A DNA stretch of 14,211 bases from JAAFIP01 sp043778205 (GTDB taxonomy: Bacteria; Pseudomonadota; Gammaproteobacteria; Burkholderiales; Burkholderiaceae_C). The stretch lies in the NCBI GenBank assembly GCA_043778205.1, contig JAYWGO010000120.1, forward strand, positions 1 to 14,211. Reading direction: 5' to 3'. How positions within the stretch are numbered: the first letter of the stretch is position 1; every line of letters begins with the position of its first letter. Below the pieces are notes generated by a model. That model had not been told where the DNA came from, did not search any database, and was given only the letters and a program-made list of their open reading frames with translations. Shown one piece after another: positions 6,378-13,936 of this stretch. A program made the position numbers and the translations under genes.

Positions 6378-7136
6378 TTACAACGTGAAATCTACAATCA
6401 GCGGCAAGTGGTCTGACATACGCGCCCACACTGCGCCGCGCGGCACATGGCTGGCCACAGGCACCGCATGGCGTGCAAAAACATGGTCTAGCTGCACCAG
6501 CGGCAAGCGGGACGGGAAAGTGGCGGTGCGCGGCAACTTTGTCGTGCTGGCATGGGTAGGAGCGGCTTTGCTTTTAAGCGCGTGCTGCGCCCATTTGACA
6601 GGCACGCCGGGGCTGTTAAAGTCGCCCGCCACCACCAGCGCAGCGGCCTGGGGTATTTCGCGCTCTATAAATACCGCCAGTTGCGCCAGCTGGCGCGCAC
6701 GGCTGGCGGCTATCAGCCCCAGGTGCACCACAATCACATGCACAGGCGCGCCTGCCACCAGCACCTCGCTGTGCAGCAGGCCGCGCTGCTCAAAGCGGTG
6801 GTCGCTCATGTCTTCATGCTGGTGGCTGATCACAGGCCAGCGCGACAGCAAGGCATTGCCATGCTCTCCGTGGCGGGTAATGGCATTGCTGCGGTACACG
6901 GCCTCGTAGCCTTCAGGCGCCAAGTAGTCAGCCTGCGGCAGCTCGGGCCAGCGGGTAAAGTAATTGGCCTCTTTGTGGTTAACGCTGCGCACTTCTTGCA
7001 GGCAAATAATGTCGGCATCAAACTGCTCAACCGCATGCACCATGTCGTGAATCTCCAAAGTGCGGCGCATGCCCAAGCCGCGCACACCTTTGTGAATGTT
7101 CCATGTGGCTACGCGCAGTGGTACAGCAGTTTTCAT
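6378..7136 (-). CDS. Endonuclease/exonuclease/phosphatase family protein (YbhP-like)
   Basis: A 252-residue single-domain member of the metal-dependent endonuclease/exonuclease/phosphatase superfamily. The full catalytic set is visible: Asn13 (TWNIHKG), Glu48 (CLQEVR), His138 (VVHLGL), Asp172 and Asn174 (GDFNSPG), Asp217-His218 (LDHVF) and Asp242-His243 (SDHLPLI). It resembles E. coli YbhP, the partner gene of clsB, and shares the HGNALLSRWP block (92-101). The substrate is unknown; DNA, a phospholipid head group or another phosphodiester are all possible, and the location beside clsB favours a lipid-related role by context only. No signal peptide is seen. It starts five bases after the nudB stop and ends 13 bases before clsB. 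Confidence 0.9.
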   Translation of the reverse strand: MKTAVPLRVATWNIHKGVRGLGMRRTLEIHDMVHAVEQFDADIICLQEVRSVNHKEANYFTRWPELPQADYLAPEGYEAVYRSNAITRHGEHGNALLSRWPVISHQHEDMSDHRFEQRGLLHSEVLVAGAPVHVIVVHLGLIAASRARQLAQLAVFIEREIPQAAALVVAGDFNSPGVPVKWAQHALKSKAAPTHASTTKLPRTATFPSRLPLVQLDHVFARHAVPVASHVPRGAVWARMSDHLPLIVDFTL

Positions 7137-7141
7137 GCAGG

Positions 7142-7636
7142 CTATTGTGCCGTGGATGCGTTACAGATTCGAAATAAGGGTTTGGCGTAGCGTGGCAAAC
7201 TTTCCACTGCTTGCGCATTAGATGCTGACGTGCAAAGGTCCGCTGCAGCGCTGTAAGGTAACCATTGGTAGGCCACATGCTCGCGTGGGCTTAAAACTAC
7301 CGGGGTGCCTTGGGGCACCTGCAAGCCAAACACAGACTCGGTGTTGCGCAGTACGCCAGGGGCGTAACGGTGTCTCCACTGTGGGTAAATGTCGTAGATG
7401 TTTTCGACATGCCAGTTGCGCAATACGCAGCCTGGCTGGGTGGTGTCAATACCCGTTTCTTCCCACACTTCGCGCCGCGCAGCCGCCTCGGTGGGTTCGT
7501 CCACCGCATCTAAACTGCCGGTAACTGACTGCCAAAAGCCTGTTGCAGCGCCCTGTGCATCCGCCCGCTCAATCAGCAGTACTTGCAGTGCAGGTGTGTA
7601 AATCACAACCAGGACGGACTGGGGTATTTTGTACAT
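7142..7636 (-). CDS. nudB: Dihydroneopterin triphosphate diphosphatase (Nudix)
   Basis: A Nudix hydrolase of 164 residues that fits NudB, which removes pyrophosphate from the FolE product dihydroneopterin triphosphate on the way to folate. The Nudix box starts at Gly40 and continues with Glu47 and REVWEETGID (56-65). There is one extra residue between the Gly and the first Glu compared with the textbook GX5E spacing, a spacing I recall from other betaproteobacterial NudB proteins. Family features are the opening KIPQSVLVVIYT, the WQSVTGS block (35-41) and the EHVAYQWLPY segment near the end. nudB lies next to aspS in E. coli too. Here an intrinsic terminator separates it from aspS, and the YbhP-like gene follows after five bases. 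Confidence 0.9.
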   Translation of the reverse strand: MYKIPQSVLVVIYTPALQVLLIERADAQGAATGFWQSVTGSLDAVDEPTEAAARREVWEETGIDTTQPGCVLRNWHVENIYDIYPQWRHRYAPGVLRNTESVFGLQVPQGTPVVLSPREHVAYQWLPYSAAADLCTSASNAQAVESLPRYAKPLFRICNASTAQ

Positions 7637-7645
7637 TACGAGGGT

Positions 7646-7653
7646 ATTTTATA
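7646..7653 (-). promoter_or_regulatory. Possible -10 element of nudB
   Basis: On the - strand TATAAAAT lies nine bases before the nudB ATG, immediately after the T-run of the terminator. It could be the -10 box of a nudB promoter with a very short leader. No good -35 hexamer is visible at the right distance, since that place is taken by the terminator stem. No ribosome site precedes the ATG either. Confidence 0.3.
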
Positions 7654-7658
7654 AACAA

Positions 7659-7686
7659 AAAAGCGCTGCTAGCAGCGCTTTTTTTT
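7659..7686. terminator. Bidirectional intrinsic terminator between aspS and nudB
   Basis: AAGCGCTG-CTAG-CAGCGCTT forms a perfect 8-bp GC-rich stem with a 4-base loop at 7661-7680. It is flanked by runs of T on the + strand (7679-7686) and of A on the left side (7657-7662), so it can end transcription in both directions. It follows aspS and precedes nudB on the - strand. It should therefore close the fmdB-DUF502-aspS message. Confidence 0.88.
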
Positions 7687-7702
7687 AATCCCCAGCTGCA
7701 GT

Positions 7703-9595
7703 TTAAGCAGCAGCTGGTGTAGCTGCGGTAGGCGCACGCAAGCGAATATGCAACTCTTTCAACTGTTTCTCGTCTACTGGCGATGGCGCTTGCGTAAGCA
7801 GGCACTGGGCACGCTGGGTTTTGGGGAAGGCAATCACATCGCGGATGCTCTCTGCGCCGGTCATTAGAGTAATGATGCGGTCCAGGCCAAAGGCCAAGCC
7901 ACCGTGCGGTGGCGCGCCGTACTGCAGCGCATCCAGCAAAAAGCCAAATTTAAGCTGCTGGTCTTCAGGGCTGATCTTCAGGGCATCAAAGACTTTGGCC
8001 TGCACATCAGCACGGTGAATTCGCACGGAACCGCCGCCGATTTCCGAGCCGTTTAAGACCATGTCGTAGCCCTTGGCAATGCACTTCTCAGGCGCGGTAA
8101 CCATCCAGTCCTCGTGGCCATCTTTAGGTGCGGTAAACGGGTGGTGCACAGCCGTGTAGCGCTGGTTTTCTTCGTCAAATTCAAACATCGGAAAGTCCAC
8201 CACCCACATCGGGGCCCAGCGGTCTTCAAACAGGCCGTTCTTTTTGCCAAATTCGCTGTGGCCGATTTTCAGGCGCAGTGCGCCAATCGCATCGTTGACT
8301 ATTTTTGCCTTATCCGCACCGAAGAACAGGATGTCGCCGTTTTGCGCGCCGCTGCGCTCGAGGATGGCTTTGAGTGCTGCGTCGTGCAGGTTCTTGACGA
8401 TGGGCGACTGCAAGCCCGGCCACCGAAGGGCCTGCGTCCCTGGGCCTTTAGTGATGTCGTTGACCTTGATCCAAGCCAAGCCCTTGGCACCGTAGATTTT
8501 GACGAACTCGGTGTAGGCATCGATCTCGCCGCGCGAAATGCCCGCCCCCTCCACGCCACCCTTGGGCACACGCAGGGCCACAACGCGGCCGTTCTTCATC
8601 AACGCAGGGGCAGAGAAGACCTTAAAGTCCACGTCGCCCATCACGTCGGTCAGCTCGGTAAATTCGAGATTCAAACGCAGATCGGGTTTGTCCGAGCCGT
8701 ATTTGTACATCGCATCGGCATAGGTCATTACTGGGAACTCGCCCAAATCTACGTTCTTGGTCTTTTTAAACACTTCCACCATCATGCCTTGGAACATGTC
8801 GCGGATTTCTTGCTCGGTGAGGAAGCTGGTTTCAATATCTATCTGGGTAAATTCGGGCTGGCGGTCGGCGCGCAGGTCTTCGTCGCGGAAGCATTTGGTG
8901 ATTTGGTAGTAACGGTCGTAGCCTGCCACCATCAGCAGTTGTTTGAACAGCTGCGGCGACTGGGGCAGCGCAAAAAACTGGCCTTCTTGCACACGGCTGG
9001 GCACCAAATAGTCGCGCGCACCTTCGGGCGTGCTTTTGGTCAGCATAGGGGTTTCGATGTCGACAAAACCGTGGGTGTCCAAATAGTTGCGCACCGTCAT
9101 AGCCACTTTGTAGCGCAGCATGAGGTTGTTTTGCATGTACGGGCGGCGCAGGTCCAGCACGCGGTGGGTCAGGCGCGTGGTCTCGCTCAGGTTGTCGTCG
9201 TCCAGCTGGAACGGCGGTGTGATGGACGCGTTAAGCACGGTCAGCTCATGGCACAAGATCTCAATCTTGCCGCTTTTAAGGTTGTCGTTCACCGTGCCTG
9301 CAGGGCGCGCGCGCACCAGGCCTTTGATCTGGATGCAAAACTCGTTGCGCAGGCCTTCGGCAGTTTTGAACATGTCGGCGCGGTCGGGGTCGCACACCAC
9401 TTGCACATAGCCTTCGCGGTCACGCAGGTCAACAAAAATCACACCGCCATGGTCGCGGCGGCGGTTAACCCAGCCGCACAAGGTAACCACTTGGCCCAGG
9501 TGTGTTTCAGTGACCAACCCGCAGTAGCTGGTGCGCATGAGCGACGCAGGGTTAGAAACCGCTTGCGGGGCGACTTGAGGGGTTGCTTGGGACAT
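7703..9595 (-). CDS. aspS: Aspartyl-tRNA synthetase, probably non-discriminating
   Basis: A bacterial-type class IIb synthetase of 630 residues that attaches Asp to tRNA-Asp and probably to tRNA-Asn. The N-terminal OB-fold anticodon domain runs to about residue 120. Class II motif 1 is around 176-183, motif 2 around 229-255 (CFRDEDLRADRQPEFTQ) with the GAD insertion following at about 300-430, and motif 3 at 560-573 (GAPPHGGLAFGLDR). In the anticodon domain His49 (RRRDHGG) and Gly100 (RPAGTVN) correspond to His31 and Gly81 of Pseudomonas AspRS, which mark the enzyme that cannot tell tRNA-Asp from tRNA-Asn; E. coli has Leu and Asn there. The usual MRTSYCG start is preceded by 19 extra residues, and GGAAG seven bases before the ATG at 9593-9595 supports this longer form. 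Confidence 0.97.
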   Translation of the reverse strand: MSQATPQVAPQAVSNPASLMRTSYCGLVTETHLGQVVTLCGWVNRRRDHGGVIFVDLRDREGYVQVVCDPDRADMFKTAEGLRNEFCIQIKGLVRARPAGTVNDNLKSGKIEILCHELTVLNASITPPFQLDDDNLSETTRLTHRVLDLRRPYMQNNLMLRYKVAMTVRNYLDTHGFVDIETPMLTKSTPEGARDYLVPSRVQEGQFFALPQSPQLFKQLLMVAGYDRYYQITKCFRDEDLRADRQPEFTQIDIETSFLTEQEIRDMFQGMMVEVFKKTKNVDLGEFPVMTYADAMYKYGSDKPDLRLNLEFTELTDVMGDVDFKVFSAPALMKNGRVVALRVPKGGVEGAGISRGEIDAYTEFVKIYGAKGLAWIKVNDITKGPGTQALRWPGLQSPIVKNLHDAALKAILERSGAQNGDILFFGADKAKIVNDAIGALRLKIGHSEFGKKNGLFEDRWAPMWVVDFPMFEFDEENQRYTAVHHPFTAPKDGHEDWMVTAPEKCIAKGYDMVLNGSEIGGGSVRIHRADVQAKVFDALKISPEDQQLKFGFLLDALQYGAPPHGGLAFGLDRIITLMTGAESIRDVIAFPKTQRAQCLLTQAPSPVDEKQLKELHIRLRAPTAATPAAA

Positions 9596-9654
9596 ATTTA
9601 CACTTCCAGCCCTTAGGGGGCGAACATTTAAAAATCAGGATTCGGGTTGTTACT

Positions 9655-10290
9655 TTAAGCTAACGGCTTAGCTACAGCGGGCAAGGTAGCCGGGCCGCCG
9701 GGCACCACCACGCCCATCGACACCACATATTTGAGCGCTTCGTCCACGCTCATGGCCAGCTCGATACAGTCGCTCTTTTTAAGCATTACAAAATAGCCGC
9801 CGGTGGGGTTGGGCGTGGTGGGCACATAAATGCTCACGTAGTCGCCATGCAAATGGTTGGTCACATCACCGCCAGGCGTGCCTGTTACAAAAGCAATCGT
9901 CCACACGTCGGTACGTGGCCACTGGATGAGCACGGCTTTGCGAAAAGCGTTGCCGCTGTCAGAGAACAGCGTGTCTGAGACTTGCTTGACGCTGGAGTAA
10001 ATCGAGCGCACCACTGGTATGCGGTTGAGCAAAGAGTCCCACCACAGCATGAGTTTTTTGCCAAAGAAGTTGCTGGCCACAGCGCCTACCAGCAGCAAAA
10101 TGGCAAAGGCCAAGATCACGCCAAAGCCGGGGATATTGATGCCCAATAAGCTCACAGGCCGCCAAGCTTGCGGCAAGATCAGCAGGGTTTTATCGAGGCT
10201 GGAAATAATCCATTCCAGCACCCACACGGTGATGCCCAAGGGCACAATCACCAACAGGCCCGCCAGCAGCCATTTGCGCACAGATTTCAT
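9655..10290 (-). CDS. DUF502 family membrane protein
   Basis: A 211-residue member of the DUF502 family, inner-membrane proteins of unknown function. Two transmembrane helices are visible at about 7-29 and 55-77. Between them lies a short loop with NIPGFG, and after them the conserved stretch DSLLNRIPVVRSIYSSVKQV (84-103). The rest is a soluble domain with VSIYVPTTPNPTGG near residues 147-160. The chosen start is MKSVRKW (ATG 10288-10290), ten bases after the stop of the zinc ribbon gene. An in-frame upstream extension to 10428 encodes a Pro-rich sequence overlapping that gene and is not credible. The order fmdB-DUF502-aspS is one I know from other Burkholderiales, and the spacing fits one operon. 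No function is assigned. Confidence 0.88.
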   Translation of the reverse strand: MKSVRKWLLAGLLVIVPLGITVWVLEWIISSLDKTLLILPQAWRPVSLLGINIPGFGVILAFAILLLVGAVASNFFGKKLMLWWDSLLNRIPVVRSIYSSVKQVSDTLFSDSGNAFRKAVLIQWPRTDVWTIAFVTGTPGGDVTNHLHGDYVSIYVPTTPNPTGGYFVMLKKSDCIELAMSVDEALKYVVSMGVVVPGGPATLPAVAKPLA

Positions 10291-10300
10291 GGTGGTATTT

Positions 10301-10729
10301 TTAGGTGCTGGAGGCCGCGCTGGGTGCGGGGGCAGCTTTGGCGGCAGGTGCTGGGCTTGGGGTAGAAGAAGCACTGGGTGCAGGACTGGCACTGGGCGTG
10401 CTGGGCGCACCGGGCGCACCGGGTGCATTGGCAGGGGCCGCTGCGGGTGCGCTGGTGCTGTCTGCCGCTTTGGTGTCTGCTTTACCGGCAGCTTTGGCCT
10501 CGGTGCCTACCCCTGAATTAGCCCCGTCGCTGGCTTTGCCAGCTTCGCCACCGCGAAAATCAGTGACATACCAGCCAGACCCTTTGAGCTGAAAGCCTGC
10601 GGAGGTAAGTTGTTTTTGAAACGCTTCGGCCCCGCATGCAGGGCACACCGTGAGCCTTGCGTCAGAAATTTTTTGCAAAACATCTTTGGCATGGCCGCAG
10701 GCTTCACATTTATAGGCATAGATGGGCAT
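10301..10729 (-). CDS. FmdB-type zinc ribbon protein with Ala/Pro/Ser-rich tail
   Basis: A 142-residue protein starting with MPIYAYKCEACG, the standard opening of the FmdB zinc ribbon family. Two CxxC pairs (CEAC and CPAC) form the zinc site, followed by AFQKQLTSAGFQLKGSGWYV and TDFR, which complete the family domain by about residue 62. The remainder, about 80 residues, is a low-complexity tail of Ala, Pro, Ser and Gly with some Lys, probably disordered. FmdB proteins are often named as regulators of formamidase or amidase genes, but that role is not established generally. The start ATG at 10727-10729 was chosen because the family sequence begins there; an upstream extension to 10804 has no family similarity and overlaps the promoter. 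It is the first gene of the aspS operon. Confidence 0.88.
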   Translation of the reverse strand: MPIYAYKCEACGHAKDVLQKISDARLTVCPACGAEAFQKQLTSAGFQLKGSGWYVTDFRGGEAGKASDGANSGVGTEAKAAGKADTKAADSTSAPAAAPANAPGAPGAPSTPSASPAPSASSTPSPAPAAKAAPAPSAASST

Positions 10730-10759
10730 GGAATAGGGGTATTTATTGCAAAACCTCTG

Positions 10760-10765
10760 ATTATA
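10760..10765 (-). promoter_or_regulatory. -10 box for the fmdB-DUF502-aspS operon
   Basis: On the - strand the sequence is a perfect TATAAT about 30 bases before the fmdB start, in the divergent gap facing potF. No convincing -35 hexamer is found 16-18 bases further upstream, so an activator may be needed or the match may be chance. Confidence 0.45.
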
Positions 10766-10798
10766 AAGCCCTGCCCTTAAAACCCTCCGTAACTTTGC

Positions 10799-10828
10799 TT
10801 GCAAAGCAGGCTATTGCTGGCCTACAAT
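10799..10828 (+). promoter_or_regulatory. Probable sigma-70 promoter of potFHI
   Basis: TTGCAA (10799-10804) and TACAAT (10823-10828) are separated by 18 bases and lie about 55 bases before the potF start. The -35 box overlaps a small inverted repeat, CTTTGC-TT-GCAAAG (10794-10807), which could be a regulator site. Confidence 0.5.
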
Positions 10829-10883
10829 TTATAAAAAAAACTACTGCAGTACTTTTTTTCAACCCATTAACCTCTTGGACACT

Positions 10884-12077
10884 ATGACTAAACACACTTG
10901 GATTTTGGCCTTGGCCGCTTTGGCATTGACTGCCTGCAGTAAAAAAGACGATGCCCCAGCTGCACCCGCCGCCACGCCGCCCGCAGCCAGCACACCTGCT
11001 GCATCCGCCGCATCTGCCCCGGTGGCGGCAGCACCTGCGGCCAATACCGAAGAAAAAATACTCAACGTTTACAACTGGCCTGACTATATTGCCAAAGACA
11101 TGCTGGCCAATTTTGAGAAAGAAAGCGGCATCAAGGTTAACTACCAAACTTTTGAGAATAATGAGGCGTTAAACGCCAAACTGGTCGCAGGCAACACCGG
11201 CTACGACATTGTGGTGCCCGGTTCTACATTTTCTAAGGGCCAAATTGAAGCCGGTATGCTGCAAAAGCTAGATTTAGGCAAGATTCCCAACGCCAGCAAC
11301 CTAGACCCAGCCCTGATGGCCAAGCTGGTCTCGGTTGACCCCGGCAACGCCTACCTGATTCCCTGGGCTTGGAGTTTTACCACCGTAGGCATTAACAAGA
11401 CCAAAGTGACCAAAGCCCTGGGCACCACGCCCATGCCTGCTAACGTGTGGGACCTGGTTTTTAACCCCACCTACACCTCCAAGCTCAAGTCATGCGGCAT
11501 AGCCTACCTGGACTCCCCCACCGAAGTGCTGCCCCCCGCGCTGCATTACCTAGGCAAAGACGCTTACTCTAACGATGCCGCTGACCATAAAGCAGCAGGC
11601 GAGATGCTGGCCAAAGTGCGCAAAGACATCCGTTTGTTCTCTAGCACCATGATTGACGACCTGGCCGGCGGCAAAGCCTGTGTGGCGCTGGGCTGGGCGG
11701 GCGATATCAACATTGCCAAAGGGCGTGCGGTAGAAAACAAAACCGGCTTCGTCATTGAAGCTTTAATACCCCAAAACGGCGGCTTGATTTTCTTTGACAA
11801 CATGGCCTTGACCAAAGATGCCAAGCACCCCAATAACGCCCACGCGTTCATTAATTACTTTCTCAAGCCTGATGTATCGGCAGCCTTTACCAACGAGCTG
11901 AGCTACATGACCGCCAACAAAGCCAGCGCGGCCATGGTCAAGCCCGAGATGGTGGCCGATAAGTCGATATTTTTAGAGCCAGCGGCCTTGGCTTCCATGG
12001 TGCCTGCAGGCAACTTTACCAATGCTTCGCGCGAGTCGCTAAGCAGCGTGTACACCGCGTTCAAAAAAGGTAAGTAA
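10884..12077 (+). CDS. potF: Polyamine-binding lipoprotein of an ABC importer
   Basis: The substrate-binding protein of a putrescine/polyamine ABC importer, 397 residues. The chosen ATG gives MTKHTW and a lipoprotein signal with lipobox LTAC, so Cys18 should be lipidated; a TTG nine bases upstream is less likely. Residues 19-57 are an Ala/Pro-rich linker. The binding domain then begins with KILNVYNWPDYIA (58-70). It keeps PotF ligand-site equivalents at Trp65 and Asp67, the GWAGD motif (270-274) and FFD (303-305), and shares the PotF block LKSCGIAYLDSP (201-212). The residue between Trp65 and Asp67 is Pro, whereas E. coli PotF has Ser there, so the specificity could differ among polyamines. 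Eight bases separate it from potH. Confidence 0.92.
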   Translation: MTKHTWILALAALALTACSKKDDAPAAPAATPPAASTPAASAASAPVAAAPAANTEEKILNVYNWPDYIAKDMLANFEKESGIKVNYQTFENNEALNAKLVAGNTGYDIVVPGSTFSKGQIEAGMLQKLDLGKIPNASNLDPALMAKLVSVDPGNAYLIPWAWSFTTVGINKTKVTKALGTTPMPANVWDLVFNPTYTSKLKSCGIAYLDSPTEVLPPALHYLGKDAYSNDAADHKAAGEMLAKVRKDIRLFSSTMIDDLAGGKACVALGWAGDINIAKGRAVENKTGFVIEALIPQNGGLIFFDNMALTKDAKHPNNAHAFINYFLKPDVSAAFTNELSYMTANKASAAMVKPEMVADKSIFLEPAALASMVPAGNFTNASRESLSSVYTAFKKGK

Positions 12078-12085
12078 GCCCTTGT

Positions 12086-13060
12086 ATGCCAGTGCCTAAG
12101 CACACAGTGGGTAAGCCCGGAACATGGCTGCCGGCGCTCACGCCCGGAGGGTTATTTAGGGCTCTCACCCCCGGTAGCAAAACCGTGCTGGGCATTCCCT
12201 ACCTTTGGTTGTTGTTATTTTTTGCGCTGCCATTTGTCATTTTGCTGCGCATCAGCCTGACCGACATGGGCGAAGGCTTAGACCCTTTTGCCGAGATGCT
12301 GTCTTACAACCAAGGGGCTTGGCGCTTGACTTTGAAAGTGGACAATTACGTGTCTATTTTTCGCGGTGAAGATGGGGGTCTGGGCAGCACGATTTACACC
12401 GAATCCTATCTGCTGTCGCTTAAATATGCTTTTTTAACCACGGTTTTCTGCCTGGTCATTGGCTACCCGTTTGCCTACTTTGTAGCGCGCGCACCAGCCC
12501 ACCAACGGCCCCTGCACTTGATGCTGGTGATGCTGCCGTTTTGGACCTCGTTTTTACTGCGCGTGTATGCGTGGAAGGGCATTTTGGGCGACCAAGGCAT
12601 TGTTAACGACACGCTGATGGCGCTGGGCATCATTGCCGAGCCCATCCAAATGCTCTACACCGATGTGTCCATGCTGGTGGGCATGACGTATGTGTACTTG
12701 CCTTTTATGATCTTGCCCCTGTATGCCAACCTGGTCAAAATGGACCTGCGTTTGATCGAGGCCGCGCAAGACCTGGGCGCGGGCCCGTGGACCACGTTTT
12801 GGCGGGTCACGGTACCGCTCAGCCGCGCCGGCATTATTGCCGGGTCGATGCTGGTTTTTATTCCGTGCATGGGCGAGTTTGTGGTGCCGTCGCTGTTGGG
12901 CGGGGCCGAAAACATCATGATTGGCCGTGTGGTGTGGGACGAAATGTTCAGTAGCAACAACTGGCCCCGCGCCTCTGCCTTGGCCATCATCATGATTGTG
13001 GTGGTGATTGCACCACTGGTGTGGTACCAGCACCGCGTAACGCAGCGCGCGCCTTACTGA
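12086..13060 (+). CDS. potH: Polyamine ABC importer permease PotH
   Basis: An inner-membrane permease of 324 residues, the usual length for PotH. A cytoplasmic N-terminus of about 35 residues is followed by a first transmembrane helix (about 36-56), an extended periplasmic loop and the ABC permease domain with five further helices. The EAA loop that docks on the ATPase is intact at 225-244 (EAAQDLGAGPWTTFWRVTVP), followed by CMGEFVVPSLLGG (261-273), which is strongly typical of PotH/PotB. The gene sits eight bases after potF, and potI starts 18 bases downstream. PotH would pair with PotI to form the channel that receives polyamine from PotF. Confidence 0.94.
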   Translation: MPVPKHTVGKPGTWLPALTPGGLFRALTPGSKTVLGIPYLWLLLFFALPFVILLRISLTDMGEGLDPFAEMLSYNQGAWRLTLKVDNYVSIFRGEDGGLGSTIYTESYLLSLKYAFLTTVFCLVIGYPFAYFVARAPAHQRPLHLMLVMLPFWTSFLLRVYAWKGILGDQGIVNDTLMALGIIAEPIQMLYTDVSMLVGMTYVYLPFMILPLYANLVKMDLRLIEAAQDLGAGPWTTFWRVTVPLSRAGIIAGSMLVFIPCMGEFVVPSLLGGAENIMIGRVVWDEMFSSNNWPRASALAIIMIVVVIAPLVWYQHRVTQRAPY

Positions 13061-13078
13061 TCGCACAGGTAGGCACCC

Positions 13079-13906
13079 ATGTTTCACCTTTTATTTTCTT
13101 GGGCGCACCGCCATTTGGCCAAGCTGTGGATGGCCGCAGTCTATCTGTTTTTGTATGCGCCGCTGGTATTTTTGGTCATCTTCTCTTTCAACAGCACCCG
13201 CCAAGACAGCGTGTTTACGGGTTTTTCGCTGCGTTGGTACCAAGCGCTAGGCTCTGACCCGCGTTTGGTAGAAGGTTTTTTTCTGTCGCTCAAAATCGCC
13301 TTGATCAGCGCCACCCTGGCCACCATGCTGGCTACGCTGGCGGCCTATGCTTTGGTGCGCATGGGGCAGTTTCGTGGCCGTGTGGCATTTACCGGCATGG
13401 TCAATGCGCCCTTGGTGATGCCCGAGGTGATTGTGGGCATGTCGCTACTGCTGTTGATGGTGGGCGTGCAGCGCGCCCTGGGCTGGCCTGACCGCGGCAC
13501 CGTCACCATTGTGGTGGGGCATATATTGCTGGGCATGGCCTACGCCACGGTGGTGATTCAGTCGCGCCTGTCAGAAATGGACCGTTCGCTAGAAGAAGCC
13601 GCCATGGACCTGAACTGCCGCCCAGGCCAGGTTTTTTTCTTGGTAACTTTGCCTAACATCGTGCCGTCGTTGTTGGCAGCGTGGCTGCTGACGTTTACTT
13701 TGTCGTTTGACGATGTGGTGGTGTCAGAGTTTTTGTCAGGCCCAGGCGTTACCACCTTGCCGCAGGTAATCTTCAGCTACGCCCGCAGGGGCGTGAACCC
13801 GTCTATCTATGCAGCGGCTACTTTGCTGATGTCGGTAGTGACTGTCGCTGTCGTAGCCTATGCGGTGGTTCTAGCGCGGCAGCAGCGCAAGCTGGCACAC
13901 AAGTAA
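13079..13906 (+). CDS. potI: Polyamine ABC importer permease PotI
   Basis: The second permease of the importer, 275 residues, with a first transmembrane helix at about 16-36, the PotI/PotC block FSFNSTR (35-41) and five more helices. Characteristic segments are NAPLVMPEVIVGMSLLLL (109-126) and LTFTLSFDDVVVSEFLSGPG, matching PotI. The EAA loop (173-192) reads EAAMDLNCRPGQVFFLVTLP: the glycine usually found at its seventh position is Asn179, while PotH keeps it. The start ATG has AGG a few bases upstream. No ATPase gene (potG) lies between potF and potI or in the 305 bases after potI, so the ATPase must be encoded elsewhere. Confidence 0.94.
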   Translation: MFHLLFSWAHRHLAKLWMAAVYLFLYAPLVFLVIFSFNSTRQDSVFTGFSLRWYQALGSDPRLVEGFFLSLKIALISATLATMLATLAAYALVRMGQFRGRVAFTGMVNAPLVMPEVIVGMSLLLLMVGVQRALGWPDRGTVTIVVGHILLGMAYATVVIQSRLSEMDRSLEEAAMDLNCRPGQVFFLVTLPNIVPSLLAAWLLTFTLSFDDVVVSEFLSGPGVTTLPQVIFSYARRGVNPSIYAAATLLMSVVTVAVVAYAVVLARQQRKLAHK

Positions 13907-13936
13907 ATACCTTTCTCCGTGCATTTTGAGTGGTCT

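Noticed and set aside
8114..9616. A 500-codon open frame on the strand opposite aspS
   Set aside because: It is the complement of a strongly conserved synthetase gene; its His/Val/Ala-rich translation matches no known family, and high-GC codon use explains the missing stops.
10291..10428. An N-terminal extension of the DUF502 protein
   Set aside because: It is Pro-rich, overlaps the zinc ribbon gene in another frame, and family similarity begins only at MKSVRKW.
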